Shown here piece after piece: positions 21,001 to 33,000 of a DNA stretch of 64,000 nt. The notes under the pieces were generated by a model. It was not told the DNA's origin and did no database searches. It worked only from the letters and a program-made list of their open reading frames with translations. This DNA is from Asterochloris sp. CNOR1 (lineage: Eukaryota; Chlorophyta; Trebouxiophyceae; Trebouxiales; Trebouxiaceae). A program made the translations under genes and the position numbers. How positions within the stretch are numbered: position 1 is the stretch's first letter; each line of letters begins with the position of its first letter. The stretch is from NCBI GenBank assembly GCA_963969365.1, contig OZ017759.1:248001-312000 (forward strand), read 5' to 3'.

Positions 21001-24000
21001 CTGTGCGGGCTACCCTCCAGACCTCAGGAGACCATGGCTAGCGGCGGCTGGAGACAAGAGGTTCCCCATTGCTCACCCTAGAGAAGCACTACACATGGGC
21101 GGGTGTATGCAGACCCTCACTTGCTGGCTTCAGACGCCTCAGCCGCGTCCAGCATCATGCGGCTGTCCCCCTCAAAGCGGCTGACATGCAGATCCTCAGG
21201 GACTGTCTGCATGCTGGTGCCTGGCGGCATTGGCCCAGGTTGCAGCGCCATGCTCGCGGTCCTGCACCAGAAAGCAAGTCCCTTTGTAGGGTTGCTGCTG
21301 GTCGGAGGGAAAGGGCTTCTATCAGGCTTGCCAAGGCCAGGGCGAGAGAGTTCCTCACTGACCTTGCTGATGTTCAAAGTGACAGACATCATCAGGCTTC
21401 TGATGGTCAGATGAAATGTAATTTGGCATGGCTGGTAGCACAAGCAAAGCTCTAGAACAGATGCTTGGGCATATGCACAGGCAGTTGTGCAGCGGGCTGA
21501 GGAACGCAGCTATGACAAGGATGCTGCAGACCAAGACTGCAGCTGAAACAAGGCAGAGGAGCTTGACGTGAGGTCTGTGGCTGCTGCTAAAGCAAAGACA
21601 CAAGCACGGTGCCACCCGTGGCCAAAAGAGGTGGCCACAAGCAAGGTCAGGCCCCAGGAAGTGGGGCACTTCTGCTTCCCAGCAGGGCCTGCTAGCAATG
21701 TGCAGGCTGATGGAACGCCCAAGCCTGTTGCATGCCTGTACCTCAGCCGAGATGCTCTCAGCCTGCCCTGGTGGCTGCGCTCAGCTGCTCTGTGGCAGAA
21801 TGGAAGCTGTTGGCCCCAATCAAATGCAGCTTTGCACCACTGCCACCTAGCCAGCCCCTGCTGATTTGAAAATGGGTGCTCACACTCCCAGTGCCTGATG
21901 TTGACAGCTCTGTCACCTGTGGGCGCAATGCTACCACCTGAACGGTGTAGCGTCAGGACACGCAGTATCAAGCTCCTGCCACACAGCATGTACTCACATG
22001 GGAAGCCGAGCTGCTCGGTGGGAGCAGTAGCCACCTGCAGCCATCCTCTGGAACATGCATCCCATGTTGTGCTGCCTATGATGTAATTACAGCAGCCCCC
22101 CCCACAGTCAGTAGCCTGGCACTGACCCTTCCCAACAGGCCGCTGGCGCTGAGCTGATGCATGCCCAAAGAAGGGGATCCGCCCACCTGTCGGCTGCCTC
22201 ACCGAGGTCCTCGGACAGGCTGCTGACGCTGCGTGTGGGGCTGAGCAGGGGCTGGACCTCGGCGGCGCCCTCGTCGCTCTTTCTGAGGACGGGGTCCTTG
22301 CCCCAGCGGCGCCTGCCCTTGCGGGGCGGGGGCTTGGGGCTCTCAATGTCCAGGCTGGCCAGTGACCCCTCAGAAACCTGTCTCTCTGGGGCCGGGGCTG
22401 GCTGCTGCTGGGGAGCCTTGCCCCCATGCACCGGATGAGCAGCAGCAGCGTGCCCTGTTCTGCTGGGCTGCTCAGCTGCTCCCCTGCTGCTGCCAGAGAG
22501 GGTCGGTCCATGCAGGGTGCCACCTGCCTGCCCTATGTGCTCCCCGTCACCCCCAACAGCCACAGAGAAGGACTCCTCCTGCCCCCAGGCAGCAGCCCCT
22601 GTGCTGGGCTCTGTTTGGTGGGCCTGTGAGTGGCCACCATCACCCCCACTGGCTGCATTTCTCTGACCCAGGGCCTCCAGCGCCGCAGCAGCCACACCCT
22701 GCAAGCTGTCCCCAGCTGCCTGGCCCAGCCCCCTGCTGAGCCTGAGTCGTGCCAGGACGGTGGCCACCTCCTCATACGCCGCCCAGTCGTACCTGTACGC
22801 TGCAGCCACTGCCCTGCTGTCCGTGGAGGGGGGGACGTCTGCCACGATGCTGCGCCCCGCCAGCTTCTGCTTTGCGCCGGAGTGGCCCTGCTGGGACGGT
22901 CGCGTGTCTGAGATGAGGCTGCGCTCAGCCTCTTCAGGTTCCACCCCTGGCGCCAGAGTGGTGGCTGGCACCATGGGCTCCGCCGGGGTCTGCAAACCCT
23001 GCACCCCTTGCGGGGCAGGCTTCGTGCCCTGCTTGTGGAGAGGTGTGAAGTCGGCAGCCCCTGCAGTGCTGGGACCTGCCCCTGCGGCGTGGCTGCTGTC
23101 GCCATTGACCATTTCTGCAGCAGAGGCACCTGGCTGCACTTCAGCAATGCATAGCAAACTGCACTGTGGCTGTTGGATCTTGTGCAAAGCTGGCTGGCAG
23201 GTGCTAATCGACATCCAGCAGGCTGTAATGCCAGGGAGACACTTGCATCATGCAATGACCAGCGAGAGGAGGGCCAGCAGTGGTGTCACCTGCTTCATGT
23301 GAGGCTCACAACTACTGCTGCTTGTATGCGCAGCTGATCAGCACAGCCCTGCAGCACCCTGAGATCTAGTCATGATGTCACCTGCCGCCCCCGAGGCCCT
23401 GTGGCCATAGGCACTTGCTGCAATGGCCCGCTCCTTGCGTGCCTGGGCAGCTGCCTCCTCCAGGGCCGCATCCTCCTCGTCATCCCCTGCAACACAAGCT
23501 AAACAAGTCCCTGGGGTTGCATCGAAGTCAGCAACATGCATGCCTGCATTGCCTGCAAGTCTGACTGCTTCCCCTAGCGACACAGAGCTGAAGCAAGGGC
23601 AAGCATGCCAGCTGGCTGCAAAACTGTCCGCTAATGTTGGTCTGCCCCTGCATGGCATGCCGCAGGACCTGAGGAACAGTCTGAACTGCTGGAAAATAAG
23701 CACCAAATGCCACTGCTTGGGCAGATCTGACTCTGCTGGCAACCACATCTGACCGCATCTCTGATAGGCTGCTCAGGCGCTACAGTCAGACATGTAGCCA
23801 GCCATGCTGTTCAGGGTGAGGCAGTGCAGTAACCCCTGTGATCCCAGCCAAAGCATGGGTACTCAGCCATCTGCCAGCCTGCCCACCTGTAGTGGCTCCG
23901 ACTGATGGCGTGAAGCAGGCAGCAGCCGCTGCGCCCAGACCACTGCTGCTGCGCCGAATGTGGCGGCCCTGCCGTGGCTCATGCAGGCTGCTGGAGTCGC

Positions 24001-25464
24001 GGCCCATTTTCTGACCTGCGCGATCAGGCGCCCGACTGGTCAGGTCGAAGGCCCCCTGACTGATTCTACAGGATGCCAGCCACGCAGGCAATGCACAGCA
24101 TCACCTGTGGGGCTGACTTGTCGGAGCCCAGTTGCAGAACTGCTGCACTGCTACATTGGGGAGCAAAGGGGCCGGTGGCCTCTCAGCAGACTGTCCTGAT
24201 TGGCCTTTCGCAGAGATGTAGTCTGGCGAGGGCCACCAGCAGAGCATGCACTGGCGTCTTCAGCGGAGCTGGATCCAGCACGGGTCACCTGGGCGTCCAT
24301 GAATCACCATCCGCTCCTCCTGGTACGTGATCGCGATGTGTTTCAGGGACACCAGCATGCCCAGCATGGCTGACACTGCTATGAGGCACAGCGACCAGTT
24401 GCTGAAGAAGACCATCCACTGCGCCCCCTGGAAGCCCAGCCCTGCAGGGAGGCAGGACCCCTGTCAGGCCCTCAAAAGCGGCAGGCATGACAGATTGCGG
24501 CAAGTCTGCTTGCCCACACAGCCTGATGCCAGGCAAGCTCATGCTGCAGGCTGTCCCGCGCAGGAGCAGAGAGGAGTGCTGTCAAGGCAGGCCACAGCGC
24601 ACAGCAGGTCAGCTCATGGGGCACGGGATACTGGCTGCCCAGCAGGTAGGTGGTGAGCTGTGACTGGCTCGGCTGTCAGCAGAGCAGTGCAGCTCCCACC
24701 AGTGGTGCCGTCCACAACGAGTGTGCCTGTGACGTACAGCAGTGCCCCCACGCGCACCAGGAACACGCCCGTCTGGCCACACCAGTAGGAGGCGGCCTGC
24801 AGGAAAAACAGATGGTCAGGGGCGAGGCTGTCACACAAAGCATGACATGGGTCGCCAGCACCAGCGCGGCTCAAGCCAGTGTCCCACAGCCCATGCAGCG
24901 GCGCAGCAGCTGTGCGGCTCTGCCAGGGTTGGATTCTCTGACTGAGGCATGTCCGCGCTGGCTTGCAGCTGTGACAGAGCTCTGCTCTGCCTAGAGAGTG
25001 CAGGCTGCTCACAAGATGCCTGGGATCCAGAGTAGTCCATGCCCAATATGAGCCTGGGTATCTGTCCGAAAACTTGCGCCTGCAGAAGCAGCACACAGCA
25101 GCAGTCAGCACTGCATACAATGGCAGCCTGCAAGCATTGCTCGGCGGTCGTGCATGAGCAGGACATGCTGGCAAACACAGGCTGTGTCCAGACAGAGGCA
25201 GACCACCCCACAGGCACGGTTCTCAGAGCTGCACATGTTGTCTTGCACAAGCAAACTGCATGTGGAATGAGCAGAGCTTGTCCAGACGGCACAGCGCACT
25301 TGCCTGTTGCTGATGCAGAGCAGCCTGGGGAGGGCGACAAATTGCGCTGGCCAAGAGTTTTCATTGAGCCACCAAACAATGAAATTGGTCACCAGCAGCA
25401 GGATGCAGAAGAGAGCTGTCAGTCCATTCCCCCCAGATGCAGATGGTGCTAGGAAGTCGGTCAT
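18074..25464 (-). CDS. rolling-stone/FAR-17a-AIG1-like multispan membrane protein with a large inserted loop, 876 aa
   Basis: Thirteen exons join in phase: 25,464-25,304, 25,079-25,013, 24,796-24,700, 24,441-24,289, 24,015-23,887, 23,486-23,382, 23,129-22,187, 21,261-21,121, 20,411-20,285, 19,664-19,560, 19,181-19,068, 18,881-18,724 and 18,404-18,074. Intron 1 uses a GC donor (AACAG|GCAAGT). Membrane segments in order include LFCILLLVTNFIVWWL, VFLVRVGALLYVTGTLVV, WMVFFSNWSLCLIAVSAML, AASAALVTVYYWPF, HAVNLGIMFFDVWCSR, YLFFVWIYFAGG and IGFYMLLPVVYAGVFLIW. Order and motifs follow the plant and insect rolling-stone-like family (TNW/SNW segment, HAVN, the YPAL-W segment). Family members are usually about 300 aa. 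Here about 500 hydrophilic, low-complexity residues sit between the SNW segment and the ALVTVYYW segment, mostly in the 943-nt exon 7. A second tail of about 110 residues follows the last membrane segment. Function in algae is unknown. Confidence 0.85.
20285..20720 (-). repeat. distant copy of a rolling-stone-like exon start
   Basis: Exon 9 starts at 20,411 (ctgctgcag|ggtgagggagcacctgcacc). A similar block, ctgctgcag|attgttgcagcacctgcacc, starts at 20,713 in the intron upstream, 302 bp away, again with its acceptor. Confidence 0.6.
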
Positions 25465-25717
25465 GTGCGAGCCTTACAGGCTCCCAACCTGCCAGAAGCA
25501 GCTAGAGCTGCAGCTTCTGGCAGGCTGGTGACGCAATGCTGTTATGTACTTGATGCGATCCAGCAGGCACCGATCTGATTTTGTCAGCTTGGCCTAAGGT
25601 CAGTAAGGTTTTCTCCAAGGTATCCAGGTGTCTGGGTGCTGAGTTCAAATTTGAGTTGATTTTGCTAAATGAAATGGCATCAGTGCGGCCACGCTGGCAG
25701 GGGGGGCTCCATGGACT

Positions 25718-26915
25718 TCATACAATCTCCTCTCCACTGCGTGGGGCGCCCGCATTCTGTCTGTCCCTGCCTCCTGTGACCATATTTGTGAAGCCTGTGT
25801 TTGCGCGGTTGGTGTCAAAGGTCGCAGTCTGGTAGGGAGCAGAGATGTCGTGCTGGGCAGGATCCTTCTTCCGCCGCCGCTGCTCCTCCAGCTCTGCGAT
25901 GGTGGTCGGCAGAAACTTCCTGCGGATGCCCCTCCCAAAGGGCCACCTGCAGAGCCAAGCAGCACCGCATGATACCAGTCAGCATGAGCTCTCAAGAAGC
26001 TGCTGCAGAAGTCATGCACAGGTGACGTCATGCCACTGTGATACATCAGCAGGCTGCTGAAAATGGTTGTGACGCAGTAGATGCGCCCAACCCACACACA
26101 GCCACTCACAAGGCAAAGAGGCTGCTGTATGGCTGGTGCAGCAGGGGAAATGCCCAACCCACACACAGGCACTCACAAGGCAAACAGGCTGAGGTTGAAC
26201 ATCTGGAGAGCTGTGGGCGCTCCAACAATTGTCAACAGCTGCACCAGGGCAGCTGCCCAGAAGAGGACCACGATGGCCCAGCCAAAGAAGACTAGCCAGA
26301 GGACATTGCACACTACTGTGAGCGGGTGCAGTGGGTTGGTCCAGGGATTGGTTTTGATGTCAAAGGTCCAGACATCAGCAAAGGTCTCGCGAGGAATGGG
26401 GTCGAGGCAGAGCCTGCATGCAGGGACAGCTCATGTTGAGCCAAAGTAGCACTTTCCCAACATGCTGAGGCAAGGGGACGAATTGTCTGGCCTGCTAAAG
26501 CGGTAAGCCAGCTGGCTGCGGGCAGCGCAGCCTCTGGGATGAAGGCAGCAGGCACTGGCTTGAACAAAACAACACTCACAGGGCAAATTCGATGGCCTGC
26601 AGAGCAAATGGGATGCCCACTATGGACATGACCATCCCCAGCGCTGCAAAGCAGAATGCCACAAACAGTGCCCATCCTGCAGGGCAGCAGATGGGTGTCA
26701 GCAGCTTAGCTTCCAGGCTGCCTGGTACGCAGCAGCAGGCAAGATGCAGAAGCTACATAACGGATGGATGAGGGAGCTGGAGAGCACAGTATTTAGAAGC
26801 AGGCAGCTGCACCTGTGGTTATCACCCAAACCACCCGCCTGATCGTCAAGATTGGCTCCCGATTGCCCCAGACAATGAGCTGGTCTATCTTGCTCTTGAA
26901 TGTGGCCCAATCCAT
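25718..26915 (-). CDS. YccF-like inner-membrane-component domain protein, 221 aa
   Basis: Four exons join in phase: 26,915-26,813, 26,676-26,580, 26,413-26,177 and 25,946-25,718. It starts MDWATFKSKIDQLIVWGNR and ends in TGA. Two halves each show the YccF pattern. The first has WALFVAFCFAALGMVMSIVG and IPFALQAIEFAL. The second has LTVVCNVLWLVFFGWAIVV, ALVQLLTIVGAPTALQMFN, LSLFALWPFGRGIRRKF. In bacterial YccF, NVLWLIFFGWW and PFG-type motifs sit in the same order. A charged C-terminal tail of about 60 residues (LEEQRRRKKDPAQHD) is additional. Function is unknown; it is an integral membrane protein. The start codon is 124 bp from that of AK-HSDH on the other strand, which suggests a shared promoter. 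A decayed copy of the end of exon 3 lies 67 bp into the following intron. Confidence 0.88.
26085..26190 (-). repeat. copy of a YccF-gene exon end with donor
   Basis: The true exon 3 end (agcctgtttgcctt|gtgagtgcctgtgtgtg) has its donor after 26,177. A copy, agcctctttgcctt|gtgagtggctgtgtgtg, has its donor after 26,110. The spacing is 67 bp and the copy is almost intact. Confidence 0.85.
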
Positions 26916-27039
26916 TCCGATGTCTGCTCAAAGTGCTTGGGCTGAGGATGCACAGATAGGCTGCCGTTGACTGGCTTGACCTGGCTGCTGCAAAACCAGC
27001 CTGTGCAGGGCCTCATTGCTTTGGCACTCGGCAACCATC
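26916..27039. promoter_or_regulatory. short divergent (probably bidirectional) promoter
   Basis: Only 124 bp separate the ATG of the YccF-like gene (minus) from the ATG of AK-HSDH (plus), and both starts are supported by complete in-phase models. Promoters and both 5' leaders must fit here or reach into the neighbouring gene. No TATA box was seen. Confidence 0.6.
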
Positions 27040-30000
27040 ATGAAGGCAGCTCTGGACGTCTCACGAACCTGGCCGGCCGAGGCCCAGGCAACATGCCGGG
27101 GGGTGCAGCCAAGTTCAAGGCTTTTGAGTTCAAGGCATGGCAGATCCAGCAGATCTGAGCGGCTGCAGCAATTTGTTCAAAACAGGCGCAATGCTCAAAC
27201 CAAGGCGGCGGCAAAGCTCAGTGGCGTCGTGGCAGTCAGCGCTGTTGCTGAGCCGCCTGCAGCAGCGCACATACATGAGGAGTTCCCAAGGGGGGCGCGC
27301 TGGCAGGTGCGAGCGCCCATCTTCCATGTCATGCGACCTGCAGACAGTGCACGTATGCCACCTATCAGTGTGCCGCTGTCACAATCTTGAACCCCATCCA
27401 TATTAACAAGCAGCAGCTCATCCTGCCTGCTGCAGGTGCACAAGTTTGGCGGGACCTGCGTTGCAACAGCCCAGCGCATCATGGAGGCAGCACAGCTGAT
27501 TGCCCGCGACCTGGACAGCCAGAAGGTGGTGGTGGTCAGCGCCATGGGCAGCCACCCCACCTCACCCGTCAAGGTCACAGACGTGCTGCTGACCATGGTG
27601 GCCAAGGCTGCCCAGCAGAACATGGGGTTCCTTCTGGACCTGAACTCCATCCAGGTCAGCACCAATGCCATAATGAGCCTGGCTTGACTTATTGTCTGGC
27701 AGGACAAGGGCTGCCTCCTGGACCATCAAGCCTGTTGGAGTTGGTGCAGGGCTGTCTCACCTTGTCTGGCCGGGCTAGGGGTCCTCGCAGGACCCTGCCT
27801 CAGCTCAGGCCAGGAGAGCTGTCACCAATCTGTATCGGCTTCTTTCGTTGTTGACTGGCAGCACCTGACGGCTTCATATAACCCTGATCAGCAGGCCCTG
27901 CTGCTGCTTGCGCCTTTGCGTCCAGATAGCCTTGAGGTGGTCAAGTTGTTGCGTGTTGCTGCTCAGTGCAGAGCCGGCGGCATGCATGGGGCTTGGCATG
28001 GTCATGCATGTCTGAAGGACATACCCCTGTCCCTCAGCAGGAGCTGCCAAGCATGCTTTGACACCAGGAGGTTGAGCCAGCAGCATGTACCAGAAGTGCA
28101 AACCAGGATTCATGCCATGCAGGAGAAGCATGTTGAGACCGCCAAGCTGCTGCTGGGGGAGGGGCAGGCTTTGAACACCTTTCTCAACATGCTGCTGGAT
28201 GACATTGCCAACCTGAAGGCCATGCTGCACGCCATCTCCATCGGTGGGTGCTCGCTGTGCACTTTCAAAAGGCCTCGGGTGGTTTGCTCTGTCCGACAGG
28301 TGGCACATGAGGGCCGCAGACCCTGCATCACTCTCCCCAAGCTGCCTGTGCACGGCCTGGTCTTGAGCTCACTTGCACACAAAGCAATTGCCTTTTGCAG
28401 CTGGCATGTCCCGAAGCTGCCCTGCCTGCAAGTCATGTCCTTGAAGATTTGTGTTCCCTTGCCTTTGCCCACATGCTGCCTCTGCTGGGCCGGGTCACAT
28501 AGCTCATCTGCTTCTCACGCAGCTCGCTGCTGCTGGCATGTCCAGCACCTGCCTTTGCCGGATGACCGTGGCGCTGAAGGGCCACTTGCTGTGCGCATCA
28601 GCCGCAGCGTGCGCTGTCACCTGGTGACCAGCCTGCACCCTCTCCTGGTGCTCACTTCTGTTGTGCTGGGGCTGCTGCAGCCGGCATCTCTACCGATGCA
28701 TTCTCAGACTTTGTGGTGGGCTATGGCGAGATCTGGTGCGCCAACCTGTTCTCAGCCTACCTCAAGAGTATTGGCGTGAACTGCGCCTTCATGGACACCA
28801 GGACTGTCCTGGTGGGTCGCTGATGCTGAACTCTTGAGCACCTATACATGTGCACGCGATTGCTGCAGCGCGGTATGCATGAGCATTGCACCGCCTTCAC
28901 AACAACAACAAACAACCTCCTTGTTCAATTTTGCCCTTATGGCTCACATGGTCCTGGCCTCTAAGGGCGTCTGTCAGCGTCACACACACTGCGTGGCTGC
29001 ACGTGCTGTGTGTCCCTTTCCCCAGCTCCCTGAGCAGCACCAATTGACTTGCAGGTAGTCACCCCCACATCAGATGGGATCTCAGTCGACGTTCAGTATG
29101 AGCGCTCGGACGCTCAGCTGGACAAGTGGGGCGAGAAGCATGGGGTGCCAGACGTGATAGTTGCAACAGGCTTCATCGCCAAGAACCCCCAGGGGCAGGT
29201 GTGGCATGCTTTCTCGAAGTCACTGACCCCCCCATATTTGCAGCCGGTGGAAGCTTGACGCTGCCTACCTGGCTCCCCTGAGGCTCAACAGCTAGGTCAT
29301 GCGGAGCATTGAGCCAAGCAGATGGGGAAAGCTGAAGAGCCCAGGGGGCCTTTTTGTGCCATGTGGAGTCGCCCTGATGTTGATCAGCTGCGTCCCCTGA
29401 TGCCAGGGCGGACATGCTGGGCTGATGCTGCAACTTGCTGTCTGCAGGTCACTGCTCTGGACGCAGCAGCAGCCTCAGTGCTGTGTGACCACGCCAGCTC
29501 GTCTTCTAGCAGCACCAAACAGCGTGCTCATGATCACATGGACTAAAGTTGCTGGATGCCTTCTTAATAGAAGAGACATCATGAGCAAGCACTGGCTCAC
29601 TGGGGTCCCCTGGCCTGTAGGTCACCACCCTGCGCCGCAACGGCAGCGACTACTCAGCCACCATCGTGGGCGCCCTCTTCCGCGCTGCCCACATCACTAT
29701 CTGGACCGACGTGAATGGAGTGTACTCAGCTGATCCCCGCAAGGTCAGCCCAAGTCATTGCGCACTGTGAGGCAGACTGGAGCGGGCCATAGCCTTGTTG
29801 AGCAAGACCGCTGGATGCTTTCTGTGCAATATGCTGTATCTGTCGACGTATGTCGGCCTGGGTTCGACTGAGATGCCTGCCTGTTTGCCATAGGACACCT
29901 GCACCTTCCCTCTGAGGCCTTCTGCGTCGTGGCCCTCAACACCAGTCCTGTTGTCCGTTGCCTTACATGGTTCCCCTTCATCTGCAGGTGCCTGAGGCAG

Positions 30001-33000
30001 TCTGCCTGACCAGCCTGAGCTACCATGAGGCCTGGGAGCTGAGCTACTTTGGCGCCAGCGTGATGCACCCACGTACCACGCTGCCTGCCATGCGCTACAG
30101 CATCCCTATCACCATCCGCAACTTCTTCAACCAGGGGGAGCCAGGTGAGCACCTAATGTGCTGAAGCCTTTAGGACACCTGCAGGAGACATATGAAAAAT
30201 CAAGCAGGCAGGTTGCGATGCAGATTGTGCGGCCACCGTGTGCAGCACGCTCAAAGGCAGTGAGCTAGAGCTCCATGACCAAATTGCTCTCAAAAATTGC
30301 CCTGATGCCTATGAATTCTGCCCTGGTGCAGGCACTCAGATCAGCGACCTCAGAACTGACATGGAGACCAGTGGGCCAGTCACAGTCAAGGGCTTTGCCA
30401 CCATTGACAACGTGGCGCTCATCAATGTGGAGGTGAGACTGCAGACGAGGCGGCGGTCGTGCTTGGCCACTGCCCATGGAGGGCTTGGCAGGTTTGCAGC
30501 TCTGGACCTCCAGTCAGGGTTTGACCGCTCTTACAACACTCTGAAACGATCTTCTGGGCTCATGAGGCATGTGCGATGTGTCTGCTGTTGCTGCTTCTGA
30601 ATGATGACCTGCACCATCCTGCAGCACGTCTAGCTGATTTGTCAGGTCCTGCCTGCAGGGGACTGGCATGGTCGGCGTGCCAGGCACAGCCAGCACCATC
30701 TTCAGCACAGTCCGTGACGCTGGCGTGAACGTGATCATGATCTCCCAGGCCAGCTCAGAGCACAGCGTCTGCTTTGCTGTGCGGCAGGAGGACGCGCAGC
30801 GCACGGTGGACTGCCTCAGCGAGAAGTGAGCTGAGCTGCTGAGAGGGCTGCCTGTTGCTGCCCCTGCAGTGGACTTGTGGGGCTGCCGCGGCAGGTGCCT
30901 CTGCAATGACAAGCTCACGGGTGCAGCTTGATGTGGTAGGGGTGCTGCACATCAAGTCTGCGGGTGCTGCTGCTGCCTTTGATGTTGTGGCTCAAGGGCA
31001 AGAGGGCCTCAGGGTGGTGGCAGATGACCCTTCTGCAGGGGGGCAGCATCTCTGGCAGACAAGCAAGGCTCTAGCTTCCAGTGGCTGCTTTGGAAGCCCC
31101 ATTTATCAATTGCCTTGAGGGAGAATGCTGAGTTCAACGGTCAAAATACTCCTTTAGGTTCCGGGACGCCATCAGGACCAGTCGGATACACCATGTCGAG
31201 AGCATCGACAACTGCTGCGTGCTGGCGGCTGTGGGGCAGCAGATGGCCAGCAGGAAAGGGGTCTCCGCAGCTATCTTCTCGTCCCTGGCCAAGGCCAACA
31301 TCAACATCAGGTGGGCTGAGGGCCATAGTGTGGAACGGTATTGTGTCCCCAGGGGAGGGAAGTTTTGGGGTGGACGAAGCCAATGCACTTCATGCATGAT
31401 GCGTGTGCAATGGCTGCAGGATGGCAGCTTGATCTGTGTCCAGCTTATTTGGTGGGTTTAGTTTTCTGTCGCTTTACAATGCCAGTCCGCGCAGAGGATG
31501 AGCTCACTGTTAACTGCAACAATCTGATGCGCCTAGCATCTGCAGACACCAACAGCTCTGATGCAACTCCAGCAACTGGTCCTGATCCTGCAGCTGACTG
31601 GAAAATTTTATCTTCCAGCCTCAGCTGTGCCTGTTAATACCTCAGCAGCAGCTCAGCAAATCTGTGCTGCAGCTGCAACACGCGCAGCTTGTCTGTCAGT
31701 CTTTCTTATGGAGCCAGGGCACCTTGGGCTGCCCATACATTCCTATCTGCTGCAGGGTCTTGGCCCTGCTCTACGGCTTGAGGTTGTGTCCTTGCGAAAT
31801 TCTCTCTCTCGCTTGAACAAAAGGTCAGGTTGCATGGACCCGCCATTGCCTTGGGATGCAGCCCAGACATGATCAAGTGGCCATTCAGCCAGCAACCAAA
31901 AGCTTTGCCCTGCAGGGCCATTGCCCAGGGCTGCTCTGAGTACAACATCACCATCCTCGTCGACCAGCGGGACGCCAAGCGTGCCCTGCGCACCGTGCAC
32001 GGGCGCTTCTACCTGGCATCTTTGCCCATCGCCATTGGCATTGTGGGCATGAGCGGGCAGATTGGGACGACCTTCATGCAGCAGCTGCGGGACCGGGCGG
32101 AGGTGAGCTGCTCAGCTGGGCTGGCATTGAGTGGTGGTGTGAACACTGCTTACCTGACACCCTTGGTTCTGCCACAGGGAGGGTGCAGGGTCACCAAAGC
32201 TCCCTCATTCTGCATGATCTAGGGTGTATGGTGTAGGATTCAGGGTTTTTAAATGTTGTCAGCTTGCCAACTTCATGCTGCTATGTGGTGCCACATACTC
32301 TTGCAGTCATTGGCTTTCACCCAAATCATCATTGTTGCAGGGCCTGAAGAAGGAGATGGACATTGATGTGCGTGTGATTGGCGTGACCAACAGCTCCCAG
32401 ATGCTTCTGTCGGAGCAGGGCCTCACCCTGACAGACTGGGAGCAGCAGTTCGAGAGGTGGGCGCAGACCGGCCAGCCACGCACTCCATGCTTTTTGTATT
32501 CTGCTGAAAGGGCTCCACAGATCGTGCGCTGCCTGGCACCTGCAGTCTTCTGGTAGCAGTGCAGGGCAGGTGAACGTCCTGGACCATGCAACTTGGCACC
32601 TTTGCTCCTAAATGCTCAGCTGCCATGCCTTGTATACCTTATTATTGTTAGGCAAACTTTGCAATCATCTCCTGCATCCTGTGGCGACCAGAAGCGGATC
32701 AGCATGCCCTCCTTGCCCTGTCTCTGCTGCTGTCCTGCCTGCCTAGATGCCTTGCGCCCTGGCGTTGCACCAGGCATGCAGTGGGTGCAACATGCAGAAT
32801 AGTTTCATGGGGACTGGGCGCCCAGTCACAGGGAAGTTTCGACCTTCCCGCACAACAGGATCTCATGTCCTCATCTCATTTTGCGCAAGCTGGCATGCGC
32901 CCTGGCACTGCACCAGGCAGCCAGTGTGTGGGACATGCAAAGTGACATGAAGGAGGCAGGGCTCTGGCCCTGTTGGGCACAAGAGTGCAGCTTTACGTCT

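Noticed and set aside
27916-28779. 287-codon plus-strand open frame within AK-HSDH
   Set aside because: It runs through an intron and two AK-HSDH exons in the wrong frame. The true exons at 28,123 and 28,681 explain the region.
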